From WQUF01 sp031549885 (GTDB taxonomy: Bacteria; Bacillota; Clostridia; Clostridiales; Clostridiaceae), in NCBI GenBank assembly GCA_031549885.1, contig JAVBPD010000125.1, positions 1 to 32,042 on the forward strand: DNA of 32,042 nucleotides. Direction: 5' to 3'. Below are positions 25,142 through 32,042 of the stretch, piece by piece. Positions within the stretch are counted from its first letter, which is position 1. Every line of letters begins with the position of its first letter. Made by a program: the position numbers and the translations under genes. The notes below the pieces were generated by a model. The model worked only from the letters and a program-made list of their open reading frames with translations. It had not been told where the DNA came from and made no database searches.

Positions 25142-26107
25142 ATGGAAGATAAATTAATAGAAGTTAAGAATCTTAAAAAATATTTTAAGGTAAAAAATGG
25201 ACAATTACACGCAGTGGATGATATTAGCTTTTATATAAATAAAGGTGAGACTTTAGGAATGGTTGGAGAATCAGGCTGTGGCAAATCCACTACTGGGAGG
25301 ACTGTTATAAGGTTAATTGATGCTAGTGAGGGAAATATAATTTTTGAGGGAAGGGATATTTTAAAGTATAATAAAAAGGATCTTAAATCCTTTAGAGAAA
25401 ATGTACAAATAGTTTTTCAAGATCCATATTCTTGCTTAAATCCAAGGCTTCCTATAGCATCTCTTATTTCTGAACCAATGGAAGTTATGAAAAAATATAG
25501 CAATAAGATTGAAAAAGATAAAAGAGTAAAAGAGCTTATGAGGGTAGTAGGTATTGAAGAGAGGCTTATGAATTCTTACCCTCATGAATTAGATGGTGGA
25601 ATGAGGCAAAGAGTTGGAATTGCACGTGCACTTTCTTTAAATCCTAAATTTATTGTGCTAGATGAACCAGTTTCAGCACTGGATGTATGTATTCAAGCTC
25701 AAATATTAAATCTATTAAAGGATTTACAAAAGGAATTTAAATTGACCTTTTTGTTTATCTCTCATGATTTAAGCGTAGTTAAGTTTATAAGCAATAGAAT
25801 ATGTGTAATGTATTTAGGTAAAATAGTTGAATTATGCGATAGAAATGAAATCTTTAAAGATCCTCTTCATCCTTATTCAAAAGCCTTATTGTCTGCTATA
25901 CCTATTCCAAAACCAGATGTTAATATAAATAAGATAATAATTAAAGGGGATGTTCCTAGCCCTGTAAATCCTCCTACAGGATGCAGGTTTGCAAAAAGAT
26001 GCGATTATGCAAAAAAAAGCTGCTTAGAAAAGACTCCAGAGCTTGTAGAAGTTAAGCCAAATAGATTTGTTGCATGTAACTATTGGGATAAATTGAAAGC
26101 TAATTAA
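25142..26107 (+). CDS. ABC transporter ATP-binding protein, DppF/OppF type
   Basis: The second ATPase (321 residues) of the importer. Walker A is GESGCGKSTT, the Q-loop is IVFQDPYSCLNP, Walker B is FIVLDEPVSALD and the switch histidine lies in ISHDLS. The signature reads LDGGMRQR, with Asp in place of the usual Ser. I believe an LDGG form is found in other OppF-like ATPases, so I do not take it as loss of function. The C-terminal HPY domain has a CRFAKRCDYAKKSC cysteine cluster like its partner. AAGGAG precedes the ATG, 14 bases after the DppD-like gene. It is the last gene of the operon and is followed by a terminator. Confidence 0.88.
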   Translation: MEDKLIEVKNLKKYFKVKNGQLHAVDDISFYINKGETLGMVGESGCGKSTTGRTVIRLIDASEGNIIFEGRDILKYNKKDLKSFRENVQIVFQDPYSCLNPRLPIASLISEPMEVMKKYSNKIEKDKRVKELMRVVGIEERLMNSYPHELDGGMRQRVGIARALSLNPKFIVLDEPVSALDVCIQAQILNLLKDLQKEFKLTFLFISHDLSVVKFISNRICVMYLGKIVELCDRNEIFKDPLHPYSKALLSAIPIPKPDVNINKIIIKGDVPSPVNPPTGCRFAKRCDYAKKSCLEKTPELVEVKPNRFVACNYWDKLKAN

Positions 26108-26121
26108 TATGAGATTATGAT

Positions 26122-26157
26122 AAGAGGACTTGTTAAATTTAGCAAGTCTTCTTTTTT
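26122..26157 (+). terminator. Rho-independent terminator ending the ABC operon
   Basis: AAGAGGACTTG (26122-26132) pairs with CAAGTCTTCTT (26143-26153) with one G-U pair, and further pairing continues towards the loop. A run of six T (26152-26157) ends it. It marks the end of the operon that began at 13,488. Confidence 0.8.
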
Positions 26158-26234
26158 GTTTAAACTTATAATTATTTGATATTGGTAACATTTATGGAAT
26201 CTAACAATATTATGTGAAATAAGGAGGAGTCGCT

Positions 26235-26720
26235 ATGGATAAAAATGATAGAAAAGATATTAAACTTGGAAGCACAGTGTTATTTTCTATATCTGACATA
26301 GAAAATAAAAGCCCATGCTATTCTCTTGAAAACTTCACATTAGAAGATAGACCTCACAAGGCATTAGCATTTAAGAGCATAATAATACCTGCGTACAATA
26401 ATGCTGATACAGTAAATTATAACGTAAAATATAAATTAACATCAGGTGATGATATACTCATTGTACCATTTGGGGAAAATTTAAGTGCAAGCGTTGAAAA
26501 TAAAGTAAACTTTCTTGTGACTCTTCAACCTGGGGGTCGTGTTGAAAAAATATTTGTAGAATTTGGAGAAGTTCCAGTAGGTTTTAACCCTATTGATAAA
26601 AAACCAATTATATTAGAGTTTATAACATCCTCTAATATAAAAGATTATGATCCTGTCCTTGATAGTGAAATAAGAGGAACGGCTGATAATATAGCATATT
26701 TTAGCTTTACAGTTAAGTGA
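26235..26720 (+). CDS. Unknown small beta-rich protein
   Basis: A 161-residue protein that I do not recognise. AAGGAGGAG lies just before the ATG, and codon use matches the neighbours, so it is very likely real. It is acidic, has no signal peptide or membrane segment, and alternates short strands with turns (for example VLFSISDIEN, DILIVPFGEN, VNFLVTLQPGGRV, KPIILEFITSS), as in an all-beta fold. Single cysteine at residue 29. It stands alone between the terminator of the ABC operon and a hairpin shared with tyrS, so it is likely its own transcript. No function can be inferred from position. Confidence 0.65.
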   Translation: MDKNDRKDIKLGSTVLFSISDIENKSPCYSLENFTLEDRPHKALAFKSIIIPAYNNADTVNYNVKYKLTSGDDILIVPFGENLSASVENKVNFLVTLQPGGRVEKIFVEFGEVPVGFNPIDKKPIILEFITSSNIKDYDPVLDSEIRGTADNIAYFSFTVK

Positions 26721-26734
26721 ACTTATTAAAATAT

Positions 26735-26775
26735 GAATTTATAACTTATACTTTAAGAGCATAAGTTATAAATTC
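26735..26775. terminator. Hairpin between unknown gene and tyrS, likely terminator
   Basis: A perfect 15-bp stem (26735-26749 with 26761-26775) with an 11-base loop, placed between the ends of two convergent genes. U tracts are weak on both sides, so it may terminate poorly or mainly protect 3' ends. Confidence 0.6.
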
Positions 26776-26782
26776 AGGTCCT

Positions 26783-28036
26783 TTATAAAAAAACAGCTTT
26801 TTTAAAAATCTTTTTGCCTCTTTTTAATAAAATAGTTCCATTTTCTAAATCATCCTCTGTCAATACTTTATTTATATCTTCTATCTTTTTTCCATTTGCT
26901 AAAACACCGCCTTGATCGATGAGCCTCTTTGCTTCAGATTTTGAATTACAGATCTCACAATGAACCATTAAATCAAGTAAAGAATATCCATTTTGAAGCA
27001 TGGAAAGGGATAGGGTGTAAGAGGGTGCATCTACAATATTATTATTATCTGAATTAAAAAGCGAAGACACCATTTTAACTACTTCATCAGCTAGTGTTTC
27101 ACCATGTACAAGTTTTGTAATTTCATATGCCATTAGCTTTTTTGCAGATAGTATATCAGAATCAATTAAATCATCAATTTCTTCAAGAGGAATTTTTGTA
27201 AATAAGCGAAGCAAAGTGTCAACATCAGAATCATTTACATTATAAAAATATTGATAAAAGTCATATGGAGTTGTTTTTTCCCTTGCAACCCAAAGGGTAC
27301 CACTTTCAGTTTTGCCCATTTTATTGCCTTCTTTTGTGAGAAGAAGGGGATTTGTCATTCCAAATATTTCATTAAAATCAGCATTGCCTTGTAAAAAATT
27401 CATTTTGCGATATAGCATTGTGCCAGCAACAATGTTTCCCCATTGGTCACTCCCACCAATTTGCAGTATACAACCATAAGTTTTATTTAAATGGCAGAAA
27501 TCATATGCTTGCATAAGCATATATCCCATTTCTAAAAAAGTAAGTCCACCATTAGCAAGGCGGCCTGCGTATACCTCTGAAGAAAGCATCCTGTTTATAT
27601 TAAAATGCTGACCAATATCTCGCATGAAATCAATAAAACTGCAAGGATTAATCCAATCTGCATTATTTAAAATAATAGCTGGATTATCCCCACTGGTGCA
27701 AATAAATCTTTTTGCTAAATTTTTAACTTCTTCAAAGTTATACTTAACTTGTTCTTTTGTAAGCATTTTACGCATCTGGCTTTTTCCAGAAGGGTCTCCA
27801 ATTAAAGCAGTAGCACCACCTATAACAAGGACTCCTTTATGCCCGGCATCTTGCAAATAGCGAAATACCATGAGTGCAAAAAAATGGCCAATGTGAAGGC
27901 TGTCAGCGCTTGGGTCAATGCCAAGGTAAAATGTTATAGGCTTATCATTTGATAATAGCTTCTCTATGCCATCAATATTAGTTGATTGATAGATATATCC
28001 TCGCTTATCAAGTAAATTAAAAATGTTTGTATTCAT
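26783..28036 (-). CDS. tyrS: Tyrosyl-tRNA synthetase
   Basis: The cytosolic enzyme that charges tRNA-Tyr with tyrosine. The 417-residue protein has Tyr37-Leu-Gly-Ile-Asp and HIGH at 48-51, the class I KMSKS variant KMGKT with Lys239-Lys242, and a C-terminal S4 RNA-binding domain (about 350-417, with EAKRLIDQGGVLANGKKI). The start is the ATG at 28034-28036, with AGGAGG just upstream; a longer open frame reaches 28177 but runs through the T-box leader and is not translated. It is controlled by that T-box, which reads the charging state of tRNA-Tyr. It is unrelated to the catabolic operons. Confidence 0.95.
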   Translation of the reverse strand: MNTNIFNLLDKRGYIYQSTNIDGIEKLLSNDKPITFYLGIDPSADSLHIGHFFALMVFRYLQDAGHKGVLVIGGATALIGDPSGKSQMRKMLTKEQVKYNFEEVKNLAKRFICTSGDNPAIILNNADWINPCSFIDFMRDIGQHFNINRMLSSEVYAGRLANGGLTFLEMGYMLMQAYDFCHLNKTYGCILQIGGSDQWGNIVAGTMLYRKMNFLQGNADFNEIFGMTNPLLLTKEGNKMGKTESGTLWVAREKTTPYDFYQYFYNVNDSDVDTLLRLFTKIPLEEIDDLIDSDILSAKKLMAYEITKLVHGETLADEVVKMVSSLFNSDNNNIVDAPSYTLSLSMLQNGYSLLDLMVHCEICNSKSEAKRLIDQGGVLANGKKIEDINKVLTEDDLENGTILLKRGKKIFKKAVFL

Positions 28037-28054
28037 AAAAACCTCCTTAAAAAT

Positions 28055-28323
28055 AAAAAAAACGCCTTTCATAAAATGAAAGGGCGTGTAATCGCGGTAC
28101 CACCTTTTTTTACAGAAAAATTCTGCCTTTAGCATGCTACAGATAATAGCATCAAGTATATAATGGTACTTCCCCATTGCAGCCTACTAACCAAAGTGTT
28201 CAGTGCACGACTCAAAGATGTATATTCATATATAAAGTTAGATACGTTTTGCACCAACCAACGCTTCTCTTAAATCAACATTTATACACTACTTTCTTCT
28301 TTTCATAGCCTTATTTTAATTAT
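28055..28323 (-). promoter_or_regulatory. T-box riboswitch leader of tyrS (Tyr specifier UAC)
   Basis: On the minus strand the leader has the T-box core GGTGGTACCGCG (28093-28104 on the plus strand), which pairs with the free CCA end of the tRNA. A strong terminator (stem within 28063-28087, then eight U) follows it. Stem I starts with an AGAGAAGCG/GGTTGGTG element, and the specifier loop carries TAC (28220-28222), a tyrosine codon, matching the gene. Uncharged tRNA-Tyr would favour the antiterminator and raise tyrS transcription. Confidence 0.93.
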
Positions 28324-28330
28324 TATAAGC

Positions 28331-28359
28331 ATTTTATCATAGGTTTTTTAATAGTTCAA
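28331..28359 (-). promoter_or_regulatory. Promoter of the tyrS T-box transcript
   Basis: On the minus strand: TTGAAC (28354-28359), a 17-base spacer, and TAAAAT (28331-28336) with an extended TG one base upstream. It lies just before the start of Stem I. Confidence 0.65.
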
Positions 28360-28460
28360 GTAAAAATTATTTGTAATATTATGATTATTTTATTAAATTT
28401 TAAATATTATTTAGGTTTAAATTTTTATTATAATATATAATGTTATTGGAGGGATAAAAG

Positions 28461-29336
28461 ATGAAAAAGAGAATTTTTAACTTACTTAGTTTGCCTTTAA
28501 CTTTAATAGTTGCTATTGGATTTACCTCTTGTTCTGGTAATTCTGAAAACTCTGAAAATGGTAGTAATAATCAAGCTATTGAACAAATAGTACAAGCTGC
28601 AGCTAAAAATACTGATAGTATTAAAAATTATGATTTTAACATGAACATGGATTATAAAATGTCTATTACTAATGATCAATCTATAAATGGAAATGCCATG
28701 ACAAATGGCGTTGTATTTTCTGATCCATTAAAAATGAAAATAGATATGCAAATAAATGTAAATGAAAGTTCGCAAAACGCCCAATTGTATGCAGAACAAA
28801 ATGGTAATAATATAAATATACATACAAATATAAGCGGTGCATGGCAAGAAACAACAGTTCCGGTTGGAAACGCTGAAAGTTTAAATCAGTATAATATGAA
28901 GGAAAATATTGCGCTTTATTTAAAGAATGCTAAGAATTTTAAAGAAGTTGGTGCAGATACAATTGATGGAAAAGATGCGTATAAAATTGAAGGGATAATT
29001 ACTGGAGATTCTATTGAAAAAGTAATAGAGGGATCTGGTATGCTTGATAATATAAATTCCTTAGGATTAAGCGATGCAAATTTAAATAACTTATATAAAA
29101 ATTTAGGAAATTTATCAATGACAGTTTGGGTAGATAAACAAAATTCATATCCTGTTAAATATGAAATGGATATGACAGCTTTAATGTCTTCTGTATTTGC
29201 TAATATACAAAACTTATCTTCTGGCAATGTGGATTCTGGAATAAAATTTGATAAATATATTACTACAGTTACTTTATCTAACTTTGATCAAGCAAAGAAT
29301 TTTGAAATACCTGAAGAAGCTCATGACCACCAATAA
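28461..29336 (+). CDS. Secreted lipoprotein of unknown function
   Basis: A 291-residue exported lipoprotein. GGAGGG lies just before the ATG. The signal peptide is MKKRIFNLLSLPLTLIVAIG with the lipobox FTSC and Cys24 as the lipid-modified residue. A Ser/Asn/Glu-rich linker follows, then a beta-rich domain with repeated strands, resembling LppX/LolA-like or DUF6612 lipoproteins found in clostridia. Landmarks are KNYDFNMNMDYKM, GAWQETTVPVG, DTIDGKDAYKIEG and a KQNSYPVKYEMDMTAL strand. Such domains often bind lipids or other hydrophobic ligands at the cell surface, but that is family-level inference. It is a single gene; its last codons form one arm of the terminator. Confidence 0.7.
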   Translation: MKKRIFNLLSLPLTLIVAIGFTSCSGNSENSENGSNNQAIEQIVQAAAKNTDSIKNYDFNMNMDYKMSITNDQSINGNAMTNGVVFSDPLKMKIDMQINVNESSQNAQLYAEQNGNNINIHTNISGAWQETTVPVGNAESLNQYNMKENIALYLKNAKNFKEVGADTIDGKDAYKIEGIITGDSIEKVIEGSGMLDNINSLGLSDANLNNLYKNLGNLSMTVWVDKQNSYPVKYEMDMTALMSSVFANIQNLSSGNVDSGIKFDKYITTVTLSNFDQAKNFEIPEEAHDHQ

Positions 29337-29351
29337 ATAAGGTGGTCATGA
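29321..29351 (+). terminator. Terminator overlapping the end of the lipoprotein gene
   Basis: A perfect 11-bp stem (29321-29331 with 29341-29351) with a 9-base loop. The left arm encodes the last residues before the stop (HDHQ), and the stop codon is in the loop. The U tract is weak. Confidence 0.6.
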
Positions 29352-29373
29352 TTATATAAAAATATTTTAATAA

Positions 29374-30147
29374 TTATCCTATTTTTTCATATCCCTTTAA
29401 AGCTGCACCAATTGCACCAGCCATTTGCGAATATGCACTAAACTCAACAGGAAATCCTATTTCACTAGATATTCTTTCTCTTAAAATATCAATATGATAA
29501 AGCCCACCAGTCATTAAAACAGGGCCTTTAACTGAAACCTTTGCCACAAGTGATGATACCTTTTTGGCAATGGAATTAATTACACCATTTGCAACTTGTG
29601 AGCGTGAAAATCCTTCAGCAAGAAGGCTTATAATTTCTGACTCTGCAAATACAACACACATGCTATTTATATTACAAACTCCACCAAGGCTCAATAAATC
29701 ATTTAACTCGTCAATATCCACAGAAAGCTTTGCGCAAAGCATTTCTATAAACCTTCCAGTGCCTGCAGCGCATTTATCATTCATTTGAAAATCTAAAATC
29801 TTGCCATTATTAATAGAAATAGCTTTTAAATCTTGACCACCAATATCAATAATTGTCTTTACACCATTTAAAAGATAATCTCCGCCAATACCATGGCAAC
29901 TTATTTCAGTTAAACTGTAATCAGAAAAATTTATAGAAGCTCTTCCGTATCCAGTAGCCACAACATATATCTCATCTTTGCTTAAATTGTTATTTAAAGT
30001 AAACTTATTGAGCATGTTATGTGCTGAATTCTTAGGGCTCCATCCTGTAGGCGCTAAGTCATATTTAAATTGTCCATTATAAAAAAGAGCACCTTTACAC
30101 GCTGTGGAACCACAATCTATTCCAAGAGTTGCTTTATATTTTGCCAT
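29374..30147 (-). CDS. ATP-dependent activator of double-cubane enzyme (HgdC/YjiL-like)
   Basis: A 257-residue ASKHA-fold ATPase of the BadF/BadG/BcrA/BcrD family. It passes electrons at low potential to its partner at the cost of ATP. Visible are the nucleotide-binding DCGSTACKG loop (11-19), IIDIGGQD at 99-106, NDKCAAGTGRF with Cys126, and SMCVVFAESE with Cys164. The two cysteines are the ligands of the [4Fe-4S] cluster shared across the homodimer in HgdC. GGLYHIDIL and GAIGAALKG close the ATPase fold. Its start is two bases from the partner's stop, so the two are co-translated. The pair is the size of E. coli YjiL/YjiM and of the double-cubane cluster protein reductase. Confidence 0.85.
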   Translation of the reverse strand: MAKYKATLGIDCGSTACKGALFYNGQFKYDLAPTGWSPKNSAHNMLNKFTLNNNLSKDEIYVVATGYGRASINFSDYSLTEISCHGIGGDYLLNGVKTIIDIGGQDLKAISINNGKILDFQMNDKCAAGTGRFIEMLCAKLSVDIDELNDLLSLGGVCNINSMCVVFAESEIISLLAEGFSRSQVANGVINSIAKKVSSLVAKVSVKGPVLMTGGLYHIDILRERISSEIGFPVEFSAYSQMAGAIGAALKGYEKIG

Positions 30148-30149
30148 AT

Positions 30150-31295
30150 TTAAATCATCTCTATAAACGCTGCTACTCTGGTTTTAAGCTGACCAATATC
30201 AGACTGAGAATAATCAGTTTCTACATTTAGATAAGGTATATTGCTTTCTTGCAATAATCTCTTAATGCTATGGGTTTCTATAGCATAAGTATGGCAAGCT
30301 TGGAGTGTCATCTCGACAACACCATCCACTTTAAATTGTTTGCATAGCCTTGTAAGAAGCTCGAATCTATTATTATCAGGAGTCATAACAGAACATCCAA
30401 TGTCTAAATAATGTCTGGCAATTGCATCGTATGGGTCTATATTTTCATTTACTTGTCTATCATATTGTTTTGAACCTGTACAATTTTCATAAGCAACAAC
30501 AACTCCGCCAGATTCTTCAATAACCCTTACAACTTTTTCAGTAACACCACCCATTGGGCAACCTGTTATAAGTATTCTCTTAGCATCTTTGTCAGTAGTT
30601 TTTTCGCCTCTTTCATAAGCAGCCTTTATATCATCTATTGCACTTCTTAGCTCTTTAACCTTTTTATCTAAGTCAAACTTAAATTGTGAGCCAAATAAAA
30701 TTTGAAGCTGCTCAAGGCCAGTAATAGGTGGAGGGCAATATGTTGAAAGCTCATAAAATTCTTTTAATAAAGCTCTTTCTATATTTCTATTTCTAATAGC
30801 TTCTTTTAATTTTTCATCAGTAATTTCAACATTAAAATCCTTTTCTACTCTTTCTTTTAACTTAATTATTTCGTTTTTCCAAAGCTTAAAGCCATCATCG
30901 CTATTTTGATTTTGAGGAAGCTCTAAAATGTGAACATTCTTAATTTCAGATAACAATTCATACATCTTTTTCTTTCCATCACAAGTTGTTTCTCCAACAA
31001 CTAAATCAGAAAAATACATATATGGGCATTTATCAGTAATGGCAAATCCATAACTTGATTTAATAAGTGGGCATAAATTTCTTGGCAATACTTTTTCAGC
31101 TTCTGGTATAGTTTCATCGCTAGTAGAACATAACCCTACAGTTACTAAACCTGCAGCCATAAAAATTTCATAAGGTGTATATGTGCAAAAAACTCCAACT
31201 ACGCCTTTTCCTTCATCCTTTAAATTCTTCATTGTAAGAAAACCTTGTTTCCTTGCGTCACTAAATTGTTCAAAAATATCAGGTAAATTAACCAT
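30150..31295 (-). CDS. Double-cubane cluster protein (HgdB/YjiM-like reductase)
   Basis: A 381-residue member of the 2-hydroxyacyl-CoA dehydratase D family. Only one such subunit is present, not the usual two of true dehydratases, and no CoA transferase or acyl-CoA gene is nearby. This fits the double-cubane cluster proteins, which use an [8Fe-9S] cluster and ATP-driven electrons to reduce small molecules. Candidate cluster cysteines are Cys37 (VFCTYTP), Cys56, Cys75 (RNLCPLIKSS), Cys90 (DKCPYMYFS) and Cys105 (TTCDGKKK), with further cysteines in the second domain (TGCPMGG, YENCTG, LQACHTY). AGGAGG precedes the ATG. The natural substrate is unknown for the family. The alternative, a dehydratase with a distant second subunit, cannot be excluded. 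Confidence 0.8.
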   Translation of the reverse strand: MVNLPDIFEQFSDARKQGFLTMKNLKDEGKGVVGVFCTYTPYEIFMAAGLVTVGLCSTSDETIPEAEKVLPRNLCPLIKSSYGFAITDKCPYMYFSDLVVGETTCDGKKKMYELLSEIKNVHILELPQNQNSDDGFKLWKNEIIKLKERVEKDFNVEITDEKLKEAIRNRNIERALLKEFYELSTYCPPPITGLEQLQILFGSQFKFDLDKKVKELRSAIDDIKAAYERGEKTTDKDAKRILITGCPMGGVTEKVVRVIEESGGVVVAYENCTGSKQYDRQVNENIDPYDAIARHYLDIGCSVMTPDNNRFELLTRLCKQFKVDGVVEMTLQACHTYAIETHSIKRLLQESNIPYLNVETDYSQSDIGQLKTRVAAFIEMI

Positions 31296-31331
31296 GCATA
31301 TCCTCCTAAAAAAAATTACAATACTAAGAAT

Positions 31332-31360
31332 ATATTACATTTTATAAAATAGCTTTGCAA
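31332..31360 (-). promoter_or_regulatory. Possible promoter of the double-cubane operon
   Basis: On the minus strand: TTGCAA (31355-31360), 17 bases, TAATAT (31332-31337). Four of six bases match the consensus in each box. Confidence 0.4.
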
Positions 31361-31511
31361 AACTTTTTATTAATAAATTTAATATATATTATCAGGATTT
31401 ATTATATAAAATTTACTAGCTGTAGCTTATATAGAGAATATTTGTAAAATGGATTAATAGTGGAATTTGCATGGGAGATGACTTAGAATTAAATAAAAAA
31501 GGCGGAATTCT

Positions 31512-32042
31512 ATGAAAAATAAAATTCATCATGCTTGGTTTATTTTAATAAGCTGCTGTATCATTATGATTTCAGGTATTGGTATTCTCGCTACTTGTGC
31601 AGGTGTCTTTTATAAACCTATTTCTTCAGAGTTTAATGTTGGAATTGGAAGTGTATCTTTTTATGTAACAATTAAATCTTTGGTTATAATGCTCATGTTA
31701 CCTTTAGCTGCAAAAATATTCAAAAAATATAATATGAAAATCATACTCACCACAGCTTTTATTGTAAGTTCAACAGGATTTGCATGTTTGTCCTTTTCTA
31801 AAGCAGTTGTACATTTATATATCATCGGAGCTATTACAGGTGTTTCTGCATCATTTATAATATTGTTACCTGTTCCTATACTTATCAACAGGTGGTTTGC
31901 TAAAAGGTCGGGCACCATGCTTGGAATAGCCCTGGCATTTTCAGGTGTAGGTGGTGCAGTATTTGTTCCACTTGCTTCTAAACTTGTTCAGACTTTTGGC
32001 TGGCGCAGTGCACAATTAACCATGGGTTTAATAGCAGGAGCT
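31512..32042 (+). CDS. MFS transporter, N-terminal part, cut by window edge
   Basis: The first 177 codons of a membrane transporter; the frame is still open at the end of the window. At least five hydrophobic segments are seen, starting with WFILISCCIIMISGIGILA. The loop NRWFAKRSGTMLGIA after segment 4 and the GVGGAVFVPLASKL segment resemble oxalate/formate-antiporter-like MFS proteins. ATG at 31512 has AAGGCGGA seven bases upstream. It is divergent from the double-cubane operon. Substrate unknown. Confidence 0.75.
   Translation, partial: MKNKIHHAWFILISCCIIMISGIGILATCAGVFYKPISSEFNVGIGSVSFYVTIKSLVIMLMLPLAAKIFKKYNMKIILTTAFIVSSTGFACLSFSKAVVHLYIIGAITGVSASFIILLPVPILINRWFAKRSGTMLGIALAFSGVGGAVFVPLASKLVQTFGWRSAQLTMGLIAGA

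Noticed and set aside
25142..26107. LDGGM in place of LSGGQ in the second ABC ATPase
   Set aside because: I believe an LDGG signature occurs in other OppF-like ATPases, and all other nucleotide-binding motifs are intact, so it is not evidence of inactivity.
28037..28177. A longer N-terminus for tyrosyl-tRNA synthetase
   Set aside because: The extension runs through the T-box core and terminator, has no ribosome binding site at its ATG, and the normal protein start at 28036 follows AGGAGG.
28916..29227. A 103-residue minus-strand frame
   Set aside because: Antisense to the lipoprotein gene, which has a signal peptide and a good ribosome binding site.
29374..31295. A complete 2-hydroxyglutaryl-CoA dehydratase system
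   Set aside because: Only one D-type subunit is present, and no CoA transferase or dehydrogenase is nearby; the sizes and pairing fit a double-cubane protein better.
1..32042. CRISPR arrays, tRNA or rRNA genes, insertion sequences
   Set aside because: I saw no regularly spaced repeats, no tRNA or rRNA signatures, and no intact transposase or terminal inverted repeats in the window.

Overview
The window comes from an AT-rich, low-GC Gram-positive anaerobe of the Clostridium type. The signs are strong AGGAGG-type ribosome binding sites, TTG and GTG starts, a tyrosyl-tRNA synthetase behind a T-box leader, lipoprotein signal peptides, a PucR-type regulator and an oxygen-sensitive hydroxyacyl-CoA-dehydratase-like (double-cubane) enzyme pair. 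The species cannot be named from the sequence alone.

Left part (about 300-11,600, + strand): a nearly complete anaerobic allantoin pathway. The gene order is allantoate amidohydrolase (allC), a DUF2877 protein (allH), a cytosine-deaminase-like amidohydrolase, allantoinase (allB), an MFS transporter, ureidoglycine aminohydrolase (allE), ureidoglycolate dehydrogenase (allD) and a 1005-residue fusion of FdrA/AllF with YlbE/AllG. In E. coli, AllF, AllG and AllH together form oxamate carbamoyltransferase. The route is therefore allantoin to allantoate, ureidoglycine, ureidoglycolate and oxalurate, then phosphorolysis to oxamate and carbamoyl phosphate. A carbamate kinase to make ATP from that product is not in the window. 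Neither are genes that make allantoin from purines.

Middle (11,600-13,450): a PucR-family regulator on the minus strand. It is separated from the left operon by a perfect 14-bp bidirectional terminator and is divergent from the next operon. It sits where it could control both.

Right part (13,450-26,160, + strand): a second catabolic operon. It holds a family-5 solute-binding lipoprotein, then a leaky terminator or attenuator, two amidohydrolases, an ankyrin-TPR protein, a second AllF and AllG pair as separate overlapping genes, and two permeases and two ATPases completing a Dpp/Opp-type ABC importer. One of the amidohydrolases lacks the usual HxH metal motif. This looks like an uptake and carbamoyl-transfer pathway for a different compound, of unknown substrate. 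It has no AllH of its own. It is the best candidate here for an undescribed system.

End of window (26,200-32,042): a small unknown beta-rich protein; tyrS with its T-box (minus); a secreted lipoprotein; a double-cubane reductase and its ATP-dependent activator (minus; YjiM/YjiL-like); and the first 177 codons of an MFS transporter that runs off the edge. The first 386 bases hold the allC promoter and some coding-like debris of unknown origin.
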